A DNA stretch of 64,000 nt from Sphingomonas donggukensis (lineage in GTDB: Bacteria > Pseudomonadota > Alphaproteobacteria > Sphingomonadales > Sphingomonadaceae), in the NCBI RefSeq assembly GCF_023674425.1, contig NZ_CP098401.1, positions 2,046,001-2,110,000 on the forward strand, written 5' to 3'. Below, piece after piece: positions 55,740 through 64,000 of the stretch; the first letter of the stretch is position 1; each line of letters opens with the position of its first letter. The translations under genes and the position numbers were made by a program. The notes below the pieces were generated by a model that was not told the DNA's origin, searched no databases, and was given only the letters and a program-made list of their open reading frames with translations.

Positions 55740-56657
55740 ATGTCCGACGCCCCCGCCCCGCAATCGACGCGCCTTGCGGTGCTGATCCCGTTCGGGATCG
55801 TCACGCTGATCTGGGGGTCGACCTGGATCGTCATCACCGGGCAATTGGGCGTGGTGCCGCCGAGCTGGTCGGTCAGCTATCGCTTCGTCGTCGCCGGCAT
55901 CGCGATGCTGGCCTGGGCTGCGTATCGCGGCGAACTCGCCCGGCTCGACGCGCGCGGGTGGCTGTTCGCAGGTGCGCTCGGCGTCCTGCAATTCGTGCTC
56001 AACTTCAACTTCGTCTATCGGGCCGAGCACTTCATCACCTCCGGGCTGGTCGCGGTTGTCTTCGCGCTGATGCTGGTGCCGAACGCCACGCTCGCGCGCA
56101 TCTTCCTCGGGCAGCGCATGGGGTGGCAGCTGATCGCCGGGTCGCTGGTCGCGATCGGCGGCGTCGCGCTACTCTTCCTGCATGAGCTGCGCAGCGACCC
56201 CAATGGATCGACCGCGCTGCTCGCCGGCATCGGCTTCACGCTGGCGGGCGTCATCTCGGCGTCGAGCGCGAACATCATGCAGGGGACGCAGGCCGCGAAA
56301 CGCTATCCGATGGCGGGGATGCTGGGCATCGCCATGCTGATCGGCGCGGGCGTCGATGCCGCCTATGCGTGGGCCACGGTCGGCCCGCCGGTGTTCGACC
56401 CGCGCCCGAGCTACTGGCTGGGGGTCGCATACCTCGGTATCTTCGCCTCGGCGATCGCCTTCCCATTGTATTTCGGGGTGCTGCGCGTGATCGGCCCGGC
56501 AAAGGCGGCCTATTCGGGGGTACTCGTGCCGGTCATCGCCATGCTGTTGTCCACGGTGTTCGAGGGCTATCGCTGGTCGCTGCTCGCGGCGGCGGGGGCG
56601 GGGCTGGCGATGTTCGGGCTGGTGATCGCGCTGACCGCACGCAGGCCCAACCGGTAA
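55740..56657 (+). CDS. EamA/DMT family transporter
   Basis: 305-aa membrane protein with ten predicted helices in two EamA repeats (about residues 10-145 and 155-295). The first has LIWGSTWIVITGQLG and the second GVISASSANIMQGTQ. Family members export amino acids, sugars or metabolites; the substrate cannot be told. Its last 91 bases are antisense to the end of the SDR gene, an unusually long convergent overlap. Confidence 0.9.
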   Translation: MSDAPAPQSTRLAVLIPFGIVTLIWGSTWIVITGQLGVVPPSWSVSYRFVVAGIAMLAWAAYRGELARLDARGWLFAGALGVLQFVLNFNFVYRAEHFITSGLVAVVFALMLVPNATLARIFLGQRMGWQLIAGSLVAIGGVALLFLHELRSDPNGSTALLAGIGFTLAGVISASSANIMQGTQAAKRYPMAGMLGIAMLIGAGVDAAYAWATVGPPVFDPRPSYWLGVAYLGIFASAIAFPLYFGVLRVIGPAKAAYSGVLVPVIAMLLSTVFEGYRWSLLAAAGAGLAMFGLVIALTARRPNR

Positions 56658-57385
56658 TCGGGATAACGCGGTCGCCAGCCGAGCACGCGCTTCGCCTTCA
56701 GGTTCGATACCCGCCGGTTCTCGGCATAAAAGGCGCGCGCCATCGGGCTGAGATCGGCGAGCGCGACGAGTGGCGGCGCCGGCAGCCCGAGCAGCGCGGC
56801 GGCGTAGGTCGCGACATCATCCTGGTTGGCGGGCAGGTCGTCGGCGAGGTTGTACGCCCCCGCCGGCGCATCGAACGCCGCGACCACGCCGCGCGCGATG
56901 TCGTCGACATGGACCCGGCTGAACACCTGATCGGGCAGTCCGGTGCGATGTGCCTTGCCCTCTCGTACCCGATCGATCGGCGAGCGGCCGGGGCCGTAGA
57001 TGCCCGGCAGGCGAAACACCCGCGCACCTCGCGCCAGCCACGCGGTGTCGGCGGCGTTACGATTGGCGCGGCGCCCCGCGATCGGCGCGGATTCGTCCAC
57101 CCAGGCGCCGCGGGCGTCGCCATACACGCCGGTCGAGGAGAGGTAGCCAAGCCAGCGACCGTTCAGCGCATCGCCGTAGCGCGCGAGGACCGGGTCGCCG
57201 GCGTCGTCCGGCGGAACCGACGACAACACATGCGTGGCCGCAGCGATCGCCGCCCGCACCCCGGCGTCGTCATCGAACGCCAGATCGCCCGTGCCCCCCG
57301 TCGCCATCACCGCACCGCCGCCCGCGCGCACCTGCGCGGCTATACGGGTCGCGGTGTAGCCGAGGCCGAAGATCAGCAAGCGCAT
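56567..57385 (-). CDS. Extended SDR/NAD-dependent epimerase-like protein
   Basis: 272-aa NAD(P)-binding protein of the YeeZ-like SDR group. The N-terminal FGLGYTATRIAAQVR is the Rossmann GxGxxA-type motif; the active-site region is YLSSTGVYGDARGAWVDE (TxxxxxxY with STGVYG) and DDIARGVVAAFDAP. Substrate is unknown. The C-terminal ~30 residues after GWRPRYPDYRLGL are low in similarity and overlap the EamA gene antisense. Confidence 0.85.
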   Translation of the reverse strand: MRLLIFGLGYTATRIAAQVRAGGGAVMATGGTGDLAFDDDAGVRAAIAAATHVLSSVPPDDAGDPVLARYGDALNGRWLGYLSSTGVYGDARGAWVDESAPIAGRRANRNAADTAWLARGARVFRLPGIYGPGRSPIDRVREGKAHRTGLPDQVFSRVHVDDIARGVVAAFDAPAGAYNLADDLPANQDDVATYAAALLGLPAPPLVALADLSPMARAFYAENRRVSNLKAKRVLGWRPRYPDYRLGLRAVSAITSPNIASPAPAAASSDQR

Positions 57386-57408
57386 GCGGCTAACCTAACC
57401 CGGAAAAT

Positions 57409-57526
57409 CCGTTCGCCTCGAGTAGTCGTCGAGCTTGTCGAGACGGCGTATCGAGAGGTCTCTGCCCCAAGATAACACTCTCGATACGGGCTCTCGACAA
57501 GCTCGATCCCTACTCGAGTCGAACGG
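57409..57526. repeat. Large imperfect palindrome (CTCGAGTAG family)
   Basis: Begins CCGTTCGCCTCGAGTAG and ends CTACTCGAGTCGAACGG, with CGAGCTTGTCGAGA and its complement inside. It is a relative of 42878-42988 and fills most of the gap between the SDR and M28 genes. Confidence 0.75.
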
Positions 57527-57551
57527 CTGTGGGCTTACGCTCACCCCACCC

Positions 57552-59270
57552 TCACTTCGCGCCATAACCCCCGTACAGCGTCCCGAAGAAATCGCCCTTG
57601 TTCCAGCGGGGGCGTTCCGCGCCGTCGGCGATCTCGCGGGCGATCGCATAGTTCACGTCGATGAAACGCACGCCCTGGCTCCAGTCGAGCGCCGGGCCCT
57701 GCCACACCTCGTCGGAGGGCTGGTGATAGTGGTTCTTGAAGAAATCCTCGACCGCGGCCTTGCCCGGCCCCTTCTGGCCCGGCCACAGGAACACGCTCGG
57801 CACGCCCTGCTGGACGAAGCGATAATGGTCGGAGCGGACGAACAGCCCCTGCTCGGGCATCGGATCGGGCGAGAAGCCGACGCCGATCGAGGCCGCGGCC
57901 TTCTTCACGATCGGCCCCAGCGTCGAACGCTCGGCACCGAAGGCGATCACGTCCTCGAACGTGTAGGTGATGATCGGCATGTCGAGGTTGACGTTCGCCA
58001 CCATCGCCTTCGCCGGCACGGTCGGGTTGTTGGCGAAATATTCGGCGCCGACGAGGCCCTTTTCCTCCGCGGTCACCGCGACGAACAGGATCGAGCGTTT
58101 CGGCGGGGTGCCGCTCGCCTTGAACTTCTTGGCTTCCTCGATCAGCGAAGCGATGCCGACGGCATTGTCCTCGGCGCCGTTGTAAATCGTGTCGCCGCGC
58201 GCGTCCGGGCGCCCTACGCCGACGTGATCGAGGTGCGCGGAGAGGACGACGTACTCGCCCTTGAGCTTCGGGTCGCTGCCGGGCAGCAGGCCGACGACGT
58301 TGGAGCTCGGCAATGGCGAGGTCGCGGTGGCGATCGTCGCCTTCATCGATGCCGGCAGCAGCATCGCCTTGAACTTCGTCTCGCTCGACTCCGCTCCTCG
58401 CGCAACCTCGGCCCAGCCGGCACCGAACAGCCGCTCCGCCGCCGCGACGCTGATCGTGCCGAGCGTCGGCGCCTTGGGGGAAATGGAATAGCCGGTGCCG
58501 TCCTTGCGCGCCCAGGTCACGCGCGGGCGATCATAGTTGGCGGCGCCCGCCGACAAGGGCCGCGTCTTCGCAAACTTCGGATTCTCGATCATGATGACGC
58601 CCGCCGCGCCCTTCGCCTGCGCGATCGCCGCCTTGGTCGGGCCGCCGCCGAAATGCGCGCGCTCCTCGGTGTTCAGGCTTTCGGGCGCGCCGCCGAACAT
58701 CAGCACGATCTTGCCGCGCACGTCGACGCCCGCATAATCGTCGCGGCCCGCGGTCGGCGCGACGATGCCGTAGCCGACGAAGGCCAGGCCCGCGTCGACC
58801 GTCGTCGTCGCCTGTGCCGGATTGACGCTCGGCAGATAATCCTGCCCGAAGGTGAGCGGCACCGGCTTCCCGCCCTTCGGCGTCACCACGAAGCTGCCCT
58901 TGTCCGCGGCCTTCACCTCGATCAGCGGCACCTGTTGCAGGAAACTGCCGTCGTCGCCCGCGGGGCGCAGCCCGGCGGCGTAGAATTGCGCCGCGACATA
59001 CTGCGCGGCAATGTCGTACTCGCGGCTGCCCGCCTCACGCCCGCGCATCGCATCCGACGCCAGGAACATGACGTGCGCCTTCATCGCCGCTTCGGCGGGG
59101 GTCAGCGCGGCATTGGTCACCGCATTGCGCTGCGCCAGTTCGGCGGCGGTCGGCTTGGGCGCGGGCGCGACGGGCTTGGGCGCATCCTGTGCAGCGGCGG
59201 TCGTAGCGAAAAGCGCGATCGCGGAAACCGCGGCGAGGCGTAGCTGGTTCAACTTGGGGACTTTCTGCAC
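57552..59270 (-). CDS. Exported M28 family metallopeptidase with PA domain
   Basis: 572-aa zinc aminopeptidase. The signal peptide (LRLAAVSAIALFATTAAAQ) is followed by a PA-like insertion (about residues 130-270) and the M28 domain. Zinc ligands are in YVVLSAHLDHVG (His, Asp), NGAEDNAVGIASL (Asp), VTAEEKGLVGAEYF (Glu-Glu), the later VNLDMP, and NHYHQPSDE (His). The GTG at 59270 is used; an in-frame TTG 7 codons on gives the same signal peptide. Likely periplasmic. Confidence 0.92.
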   Translation of the reverse strand: MQKVPKLNQLRLAAVSAIALFATTAAAQDAPKPVAPAPKPTAAELAQRNAVTNAALTPAEAAMKAHVMFLASDAMRGREAGSREYDIAAQYVAAQFYAAGLRPAGDDGSFLQQVPLIEVKAADKGSFVVTPKGGKPVPLTFGQDYLPSVNPAQATTTVDAGLAFVGYGIVAPTAGRDDYAGVDVRGKIVLMFGGAPESLNTEERAHFGGGPTKAAIAQAKGAAGVIMIENPKFAKTRPLSAGAANYDRPRVTWARKDGTGYSISPKAPTLGTISVAAAERLFGAGWAEVARGAESSETKFKAMLLPASMKATIATATSPLPSSNVVGLLPGSDPKLKGEYVVLSAHLDHVGVGRPDARGDTIYNGAEDNAVGIASLIEEAKKFKASGTPPKRSILFVAVTAEEKGLVGAEYFANNPTVPAKAMVANVNLDMPIITYTFEDVIAFGAERSTLGPIVKKAAASIGVGFSPDPMPEQGLFVRSDHYRFVQQGVPSVFLWPGQKGPGKAAVEDFFKNHYHQPSDEVWQGPALDWSQGVRFIDVNYAIAREIADGAERPRWNKGDFFGTLYGGYGAK

Positions 59271-59359
59271 GGATTGCGGGGATGGTGATGCCTAGCAGCG
59301 CGATCGTCGGCCACGCAATTCACTAGCTGGCGAACCGCATCGCAGGATATACGAGCGGC

Positions 59360-61951
59360 ATGGACGTCATCGCCACCGCTTCGCCCGCGCCCACTACCAT
59401 CCACCGCGCCGATTATCGCCCGCCCGACTGGCTGGTGCCGGAAATCGCGCTGGAGTTCGACCTCGCCCCCGCCGCGACCCGCGTCCGCGCGACCCTGAGC
59501 GTCACGCGGAACGGCGCGCACGATCGCCCGCTGCGCCTCGACGGCGACGCGCTGACGCCGCTGTCGGTCACGGTCGATGGCGCACCCGTGTCCTGGGAAA
59601 TGGACGGCGGCGACCTGGTGCTCGCACTGGGCGGCGATGCCCACAGCATCACCACCGAGGTCGAGCTGTCGCCCGAGACCAACACCCAGCTGATGGGCCT
59701 CTATGCCTCGGGCGGGCTGCTCTGCACCCAGTGCGAGGCCGAAGGGTTCCGCCGCATCACCTTCTTCCCCGATCGCCCCGACGTGCTCGCGCGCTATTCG
59801 GTGCGGATGACCGCCGACAAGGCACGCTTCCCGATCCTGCTGGCAAACGGCGATCCGGTCGGCAGCGGGAATCTGGACGACGGGCGTCACTGGGCGGAGT
59901 GGAACGATCCCTTCCCCAAGCCCAGCTATTTGTTCGCGCTGGTCGCGGGCGATCTCGTCGCGAACCGTTCGACCTTCGTCACCCGGTCGGGCCGCGAGGT
60001 ACAGCTCGGCATATGGGTCCGCGCCGCCGACCTGCCCAAGACCGACCATGCGCTGCAGGCGCTGGAAACGTCGATGCGCTGGGACGAGCAGGTCTATGGC
60101 CGCGAATACGACCTCGACGTGTTCAACATCGTGGCGGTCGACGATTTCAACTTCGGCGCGATGGAGAACAAGGGGCTGAACATCTTCAACAGCCGCTACA
60201 TCCTGGCCGATCCCGATACCGCCACCGATTATGATTACGACGGCATCGCGGCCGTGGTCGCGCACGAATATTTCCACAACTGGTCGGGCAACCGCGTCAC
60301 CTGCCGCGACTGGTTCCAGCTTTCGCTCAAGGAAGGCTTCACGGTCTATCGCGACCAGAGCTTCTCCGCCGACCAGGGCAGCCCCGCGGTCAAGCGGATC
60401 GAGGATGTGCGGGGGCTGCGCGCCGCACAGTTCCCGGAGGATGCCGGCCCGCTGGCGCACCCGATCCGCCCCGACAGCTACATGGAAATCAGCAACTTCT
60501 ACACCGCAACCATCTACAACAAGGGGGCCGAAGTCATCCGCATGATGGCGACGCTGCTGGGCGCGCAGAAGTTCCGCGCCGGCACCGACCTGTATTTCGA
60601 CCGGTTCGACGGCACTGCGGCGACGTGCGAGGATTTCGTCGCGTCGATGGAGGAGGCGGGCGACACCGACCTATCCCAGTTCCGTCGCTGGTATTCGCAG
60701 GCCGGCACTCCGCGCGTCACGGCGTCGATCAGCCACGAACAGGGATCGGGCCGCGCGCTGCTGACGCTGGCGCAGGCGGTGCCGCCGACGCCGGGCCAGC
60801 CCGACAAGGCGCCGATGGTGCTGCCGCTGAAACTGCGGCTGTTCGGCAGCGAGACCGGCGCGCCGCTCGGCCCCGAGCGGCTGGTCGTGCTATCGGACGC
60901 CCGCGCCGAAGTCGTGTTCGAGGGGGTAAGCGAACGCCCGCTGCTGTCGATCAACCGCGGCTTTTCCGCACCCGTCATCGTCGAGACCGATCGCTCGGCC
61001 GCCGACCTCGCCTTCCTGTCGGCGCACGACGACGATCCGTTCGCGCGGTATGAGGCGATGCAGCAGCTGATGCTCGACACGCTGGTCGCCGCAGTCGCGA
61101 CCGGGCGCGGCGATCACGCTGCGGTCATCGCCGCGGTGAAGAACACGCTGACCGATGCGAAGCTCGACCATGCCTTCATCGCCGAGGCGGTGCTGTTGCC
61201 GTCGGAAAGCTTCGTCGGCGACCAGATGGGCGTGGTCGATCCCGACGCGATCTTCCGCGCGCGTGAGGCGCTGCGCCGCGATCTCGGTCAGCGGCTGGAG
61301 AGCGAATGGCGCGCCGCCTACGACGCCACCCGCGCAGGCGCCTTCGCCTATACCCCCGCGGCGAAGGGCGACCGCCGGCTGAAGACCGTCGCGCTCGGCT
61401 ATATCGCCGCCGGCGGGGCGAGCGACGCCGCGCATCTCGCCTTCCGCCAGTTCGAGGCCGCCGACAACATGACCGACCGGCAGGGCGCGCTGGTCACGCT
61501 GACCAGTGGCACGTCGGACGAGCGGGTCGCGGCACTCGACATCTTCTACAATCGCTATGCCGACAATCCGCTGGTGCTGGACAAATGGTTCCAGGTGCAG
61601 GCGCTGTCGTCACGCGACGACGCGCTGGCGGCGGTCGAGGAATTGGCCCGGCACAAGGACTTCACGCTCGCCAACCCCAACCGCGCCCGCGCACTCGTTG
61701 GCGCGTTCGGGGTCAACCAGCGAGCGTTCCACGATCTGTCGGGGCGCGGCTACCGCTTCCTCGCCGACCAGTTGATCGCGCTCGACAAGCTCAACCCGCA
61801 GACCGCGGCGAAGCTGCTGCCCCCGCTCGGCCGCTGGAAACGCTTCGACGTCGCCCGCGCCGCGCTGATGAAGGCCGAACTCCACCGCATCCTCGCGACG
61901 CCGGGGCTGTCGAAGGATATGTTCGAGCAGGCGTCAAAAAGCCTGGACTAA
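59360..61951 (+). CDS. pepN: Aminopeptidase N
   Basis: 863-aa M1 zinc aminopeptidase. The exopeptidase motif GAMEN is at 266-270 and the zinc site HEYFH at 302-306 with Glu325 in LSLKEGFTVY, an exact HExxH-x18-E spacing. The layout matches E. coli PepN (beta domain, catalytic domain, Ig-like domain, helical C-terminal part). No signal peptide, so it acts in the cytoplasm on peptides. It is divergent from the M28 gene across 89 nt. Confidence 0.97.
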   Translation: MDVIATASPAPTTIHRADYRPPDWLVPEIALEFDLAPAATRVRATLSVTRNGAHDRPLRLDGDALTPLSVTVDGAPVSWEMDGGDLVLALGGDAHSITTEVELSPETNTQLMGLYASGGLLCTQCEAEGFRRITFFPDRPDVLARYSVRMTADKARFPILLANGDPVGSGNLDDGRHWAEWNDPFPKPSYLFALVAGDLVANRSTFVTRSGREVQLGIWVRAADLPKTDHALQALETSMRWDEQVYGREYDLDVFNIVAVDDFNFGAMENKGLNIFNSRYILADPDTATDYDYDGIAAVVAHEYFHNWSGNRVTCRDWFQLSLKEGFTVYRDQSFSADQGSPAVKRIEDVRGLRAAQFPEDAGPLAHPIRPDSYMEISNFYTATIYNKGAEVIRMMATLLGAQKFRAGTDLYFDRFDGTAATCEDFVASMEEAGDTDLSQFRRWYSQAGTPRVTASISHEQGSGRALLTLAQAVPPTPGQPDKAPMVLPLKLRLFGSETGAPLGPERLVVLSDARAEVVFEGVSERPLLSINRGFSAPVIVETDRSAADLAFLSAHDDDPFARYEAMQQLMLDTLVAAVATGRGDHAAVIAAVKNTLTDAKLDHAFIAEAVLLPSESFVGDQMGVVDPDAIFRAREALRRDLGQRLESEWRAAYDATRAGAFAYTPAAKGDRRLKTVALGYIAAGGASDAAHLAFRQFEAADNMTDRQGALVTLTSGTSDERVAALDIFYNRYADNPLVLDKWFQVQALSSRDDALAAVEELARHKDFTLANPNRARALVGAFGVNQRAFHDLSGRGYRFLADQLIALDKLNPQTAAKLLPPLGRWKRFDVARAALMKAELHRILATPGLSKDMFEQASKSLD

Positions 61952-61963
61952 ATCCCCACCCCG

Positions 61964-62041
61964 CCGTTCGTTTCGAGCGAAGTCGAGAAACCGCCGCAGG
62001 GCGCGCGGTAGCCGTTTCTCGACTACGCTCGAAACGAACGG
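61964..62041. repeat. Palindrome between pepN and the PhoD-like gene
   Basis: The left arm CCGTTCGTTTCGAGCGAAGTCGAG and the right arm CTCGACTACGCTCGAAACG (then AACGG) are near complementary, with GTTTCTCGA also pairing with TCGAGAAAC. It lies between two convergent stops, so it may end both transcripts. Confidence 0.75.
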
Positions 62042-62048
62042 AGGTGGA

Positions 62049-63668
62049 TCACACCGCGATCCGCCGCGTGCCGCGCGCCACGGTAGCGATCTTCGCCCCC
62101 GTCGGCGTGAGCGACCGCGTCGCGACCGAATCCCAGAACAGCCATTCATTGGTCGCGCGCTCGGGCGTCAGCGTCGTCACCATATAGCCGCGGCGCGAGG
62201 TATCGCACCACGCCAGCTCACGGTTGCCGGCGACCAGGCTGCGCGCGATCCGCGCCGGATCGACGCCGCGCGTCGCCCCTTCGATCCCGCCCGACGTCAC
62301 CGATTGCACCCCGAATTCGACCGCGGCGGCGCGCCCGCCCGTCGCCAGCTGGAAGCTCCACGCATTGTGGCTGTCGCCCGACAGCACGATCGTGTCCGCC
62401 GCCAACCCCTGCGCCGCCGCGAGGAAGCGCGCGCGTGCGGCGGGAAAGCCGCCCCAGCTGTCCATGTCCTGCGGCAGGTTCGCGCGGCCCAGCGTCACCC
62501 GGTCGGATATGCCGGTGCGCGCCCACTCCGGCGCGGTCGGCGGCAGCCAGTTCAGCGCATCCTCCGGTGTCTGGAGATAGCCCATGTTGGTGCCGAAGCC
62601 GACGATCTGCCACCCCCGCCCGGCCCGCGCCGATGCTGCCATCGCCGCGGCCAGCCATGCCTCCTGCGTCGAGCCCATCATCGTGCGCGCGGGATCGCGC
62701 CAGGCGCCCTCGCGGAACCGGCGGAGTGCGGCGGGATCGCTGCGCATCGCGGCGGTCACCACCAGCTCCGCCGACCGCGCGGCGAGCCGCGTATCGGTGC
62801 GGTAGATCGTCGCGAGCCCGCCGACGTCATAGGACGCGTAGGGAAGGTCGCTGACCGGCATCCATTCGCGCCACGCTTGGATCGCCGCCGCCTTGCGCAG
62901 CGACCATGCGCCCTCGGTCGCGCTCTGGTGGTTCTGCGCGCCGCCCTCCCACGAATTATTGGCCGATTCGTGATCGTCCATCGCGACCAGCATCGGCATC
63001 GCCGCGTGCAGCGCCTGCAGATCGGGGTCGGCGCGGTAGCTGGCGTAGCGCAGGCGATAGTCGGCAAGGCTCAGCGCCTCGTGATCGGGCGCCATGTCGC
63101 GCCCGTCGACCATCTCTGCCTTCACCGGGTAGGTGCCCGGCCCATATTCGTAGAAATAGTCGCCGAGATGATAGGCGAGGTCGCAGTCGCCCGCCGCGGC
63201 ATGGCCGTAAGCGCCGAACCAGCCGAATCCGATGTTCGAGCAACTGAACACCGCGATCTTCAGCCGGCGCGCGGTCGTCGGCAGCGTCTTCGTCCGCCCG
63301 ACCGGCGACAGCGTGCCGTCAGGCGCGATGAAGCGATAGTGATAGCGCGTGCCCGGTTTCAGGCCGGTGACGGTCAGCTTGATCGTGTGGTCGCGCCACG
63401 GCCCCGTCGTCATCTCCGCCCCGCCCGCGATCCGCGCGAAATCGGGGGCTTCGGACAGCTCGACCCGGATGGTCGCGACGTCGCCGCTCACCGGTACATA
63501 GCGCGTCCAGAGCAACATCGAGGTCGCCCCCGGCTCGCCGCTCGCGACATTGTGGGTGAAGCCGGTGCGCGTCAGCCCCTGCGCCAGCGCGATGCCGGGG
63601 AAGGAGAGCGCGGCGAGGCCCAGCGTGCCGGTGACGATCAACTGGCGGCGGTCGAGGGTCAGGGTCAT
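62049..63668 (-). CDS. phoD: PhoD-like alkaline phosphatase/phosphodiesterase
   Basis: 539-aa exported enzyme. The leader has a Tat-like DRRQLIVTG before a hydrophobic stretch. The N-terminal fibronectin-like part has NVASGEPGATSMLLWTRY. The PhoD metallophosphatase part has FSCSN, HLGDYFYEYG, AMDDHESANN and LSGDSHNAW, which hold the metal ligands. It releases phosphate from phosphodiesters or phosphomonoesters in the periplasm. AGGAG is 7 nt before the ATG at 63668. Confidence 0.93.
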   Translation of the reverse strand: MTLTLDRRQLIVTGTLGLAALSFPGIALAQGLTRTGFTHNVASGEPGATSMLLWTRYVPVSGDVATIRVELSEAPDFARIAGGAEMTTGPWRDHTIKLTVTGLKPGTRYHYRFIAPDGTLSPVGRTKTLPTTARRLKIAVFSCSNIGFGWFGAYGHAAAGDCDLAYHLGDYFYEYGPGTYPVKAEMVDGRDMAPDHEALSLADYRLRYASYRADPDLQALHAAMPMLVAMDDHESANNSWEGGAQNHQSATEGAWSLRKAAAIQAWREWMPVSDLPYASYDVGGLATIYRTDTRLAARSAELVVTAAMRSDPAALRRFREGAWRDPARTMMGSTQEAWLAAAMAASARAGRGWQIVGFGTNMGYLQTPEDALNWLPPTAPEWARTGISDRVTLGRANLPQDMDSWGGFPAARARFLAAAQGLAADTIVLSGDSHNAWSFQLATGGRAAAVEFGVQSVTSGGIEGATRGVDPARIARSLVAGNRELAWCDTSRRGYMVTTLTPERATNEWLFWDSVATRSLTPTGAKIATVARGTRRIAV

Positions 63669-63740
63669 GGGGCAGCTCCTTGCCCCCGCAGCATGGCGGC
63701 TTCGTGACAGCGGGCAAGCCCTGCGATAGCGAGGGTCGCG

Positions 63741-64000
63741 ATGCGCCTGCCCCGCCCCCCCGTCGCGCTCGCGCTGCTGATCGTCATACTGGTCGCGCTC
63801 GCGTGGCTGCGCGGGCTCGATCACGACGAAAGTCAGTATGTCGCCGCCGCGCGGCTGACCGCGGGCGGGCTGCTGCCCTACCGCGACTATGCCTATCTCC
63901 AGACCCCGCTCCAGCCCTTAGCATTCGCGCCGCTGGCGTGGGTGTCCGGCGACTGGGCATGGCCGGCGCTACGGGTCGCCAACGCGCTGCTGGCGGCACT
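63741..64000 (+). CDS. GT-C-like glycosyltransferase membrane protein (3' partial)
   Basis: Starts with ATG at 63741 and runs off the window end; 86 residues are visible. A first membrane helix (about residues 8-22) is followed by a loop with DHDESQYVAAARLTAGG, the acidic D-x-D/E motif usual in GT-C enzymes (ArnT/PMT family), then PYRDYAYLQTPLQPLAFAPLAWV, the next helix start. It probably transfers a sugar from a polyprenyl donor. Nothing can be said about the rest. Confidence 0.65.
   Translation, partial: MRLPRPPVALALLIVILVALAWLRGLDHDESQYVAAARLTAGGLLPYRDYAYLQTPLQPLAFAPLAWVSGDWAWPALRVANALLAA

Overview
The window looks like chromosome from a high-GC alphaproteobacterium of the Sphingomonadales, most likely a Sphingomonas or close relative. 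The evidence is a MucR/Ros regulator, mipZ, an HWE-type kinase, a perfect EcfG (general stress sigma factor) promoter, DUF3297 and EVE proteins next to purB, a fused-E1/acyltransferase/aldehyde dehydrogenase operon, and the intergenic TTCGACAAGCTCAG-type and 'CCTCCCC..GGAGGGGG' palindromic repeats usual in that order. Coding density is high, many starts are GTG or TTG, and many neighbouring genes overlap by 4 nt (ATGA/GTGA).

Layout. 1-2169: the end of a type IV secretion operon (virB10, virB11). 2173-3742: an AraC-like regulator and an Asp/Asn beta-hydroxylase-like protein, then tRNA-Pro(GGG). 4157-7467: yajC-secD-secF and an Mth938-like gene, so the Sec accessory complex. 7452-13294: a glycosyltransferase, small exported proteins, a gene-less ~1 kb stretch ending in a perfect intrinsic terminator, a PilZ protein, an EF-hand protein under an EcfG-type promoter, purB and DUF3297. 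13434-18545: a four-gene chain (EVE, TPP-dependent E1, acyltransferase, ALDH), each junction overlapping by 4 nt. 18602-21634: mucR, plsY, dprA and a membrane protein. 21604-25764: a surface-glycan set (GT-C-like protein, GtrA, methyltransferase, GT2). 25794-29092: an M48 protease and a DUF885 protein. 29299-32281: a three-gene phosphorelay cassette. 32322-37077: an exonuclease, phosphomannomutase, J protein plus mipZ, divergent panC, and a Sel1-like protein. 37374-43647: topA, marC, folD, yggT, argB and a VUT-family queuosine-precursor transporter. 43846-48505: a nucleoside transporter, an L,D-transpeptidase, 3-hydroxyacyl-CoA dehydrogenase and egtD. 48507-54505: egtB, a cobalamin adenosyltransferase, a HIG1 protein, gluQ, an HNH protein and PBP1A. 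54657-64000: threonine aldolase, an EamA transporter, an SDR protein, M28 and PepN peptidases, a PhoD-type phosphatase and the start of a GT-C-like membrane protein.

Most of the window is housekeeping. The parts that deserve a second look are the 9.1-9.97 kb region (candidate long structured RNA, with two abutting DnaA-box-like 9-mers near its left end), the four-gene EVE/E1/acyltransferase/ALDH chain with a hairpin over one ribosome binding site, a palindromic repeat inserted in frame inside gluQ, and a 133-bp element with perfect 34-bp inverted repeats beside the phosphomannomutase gene. No insertion sequence, prophage, CRISPR array or rRNA was seen. All assignments come from reading the sequence; no database search was run.
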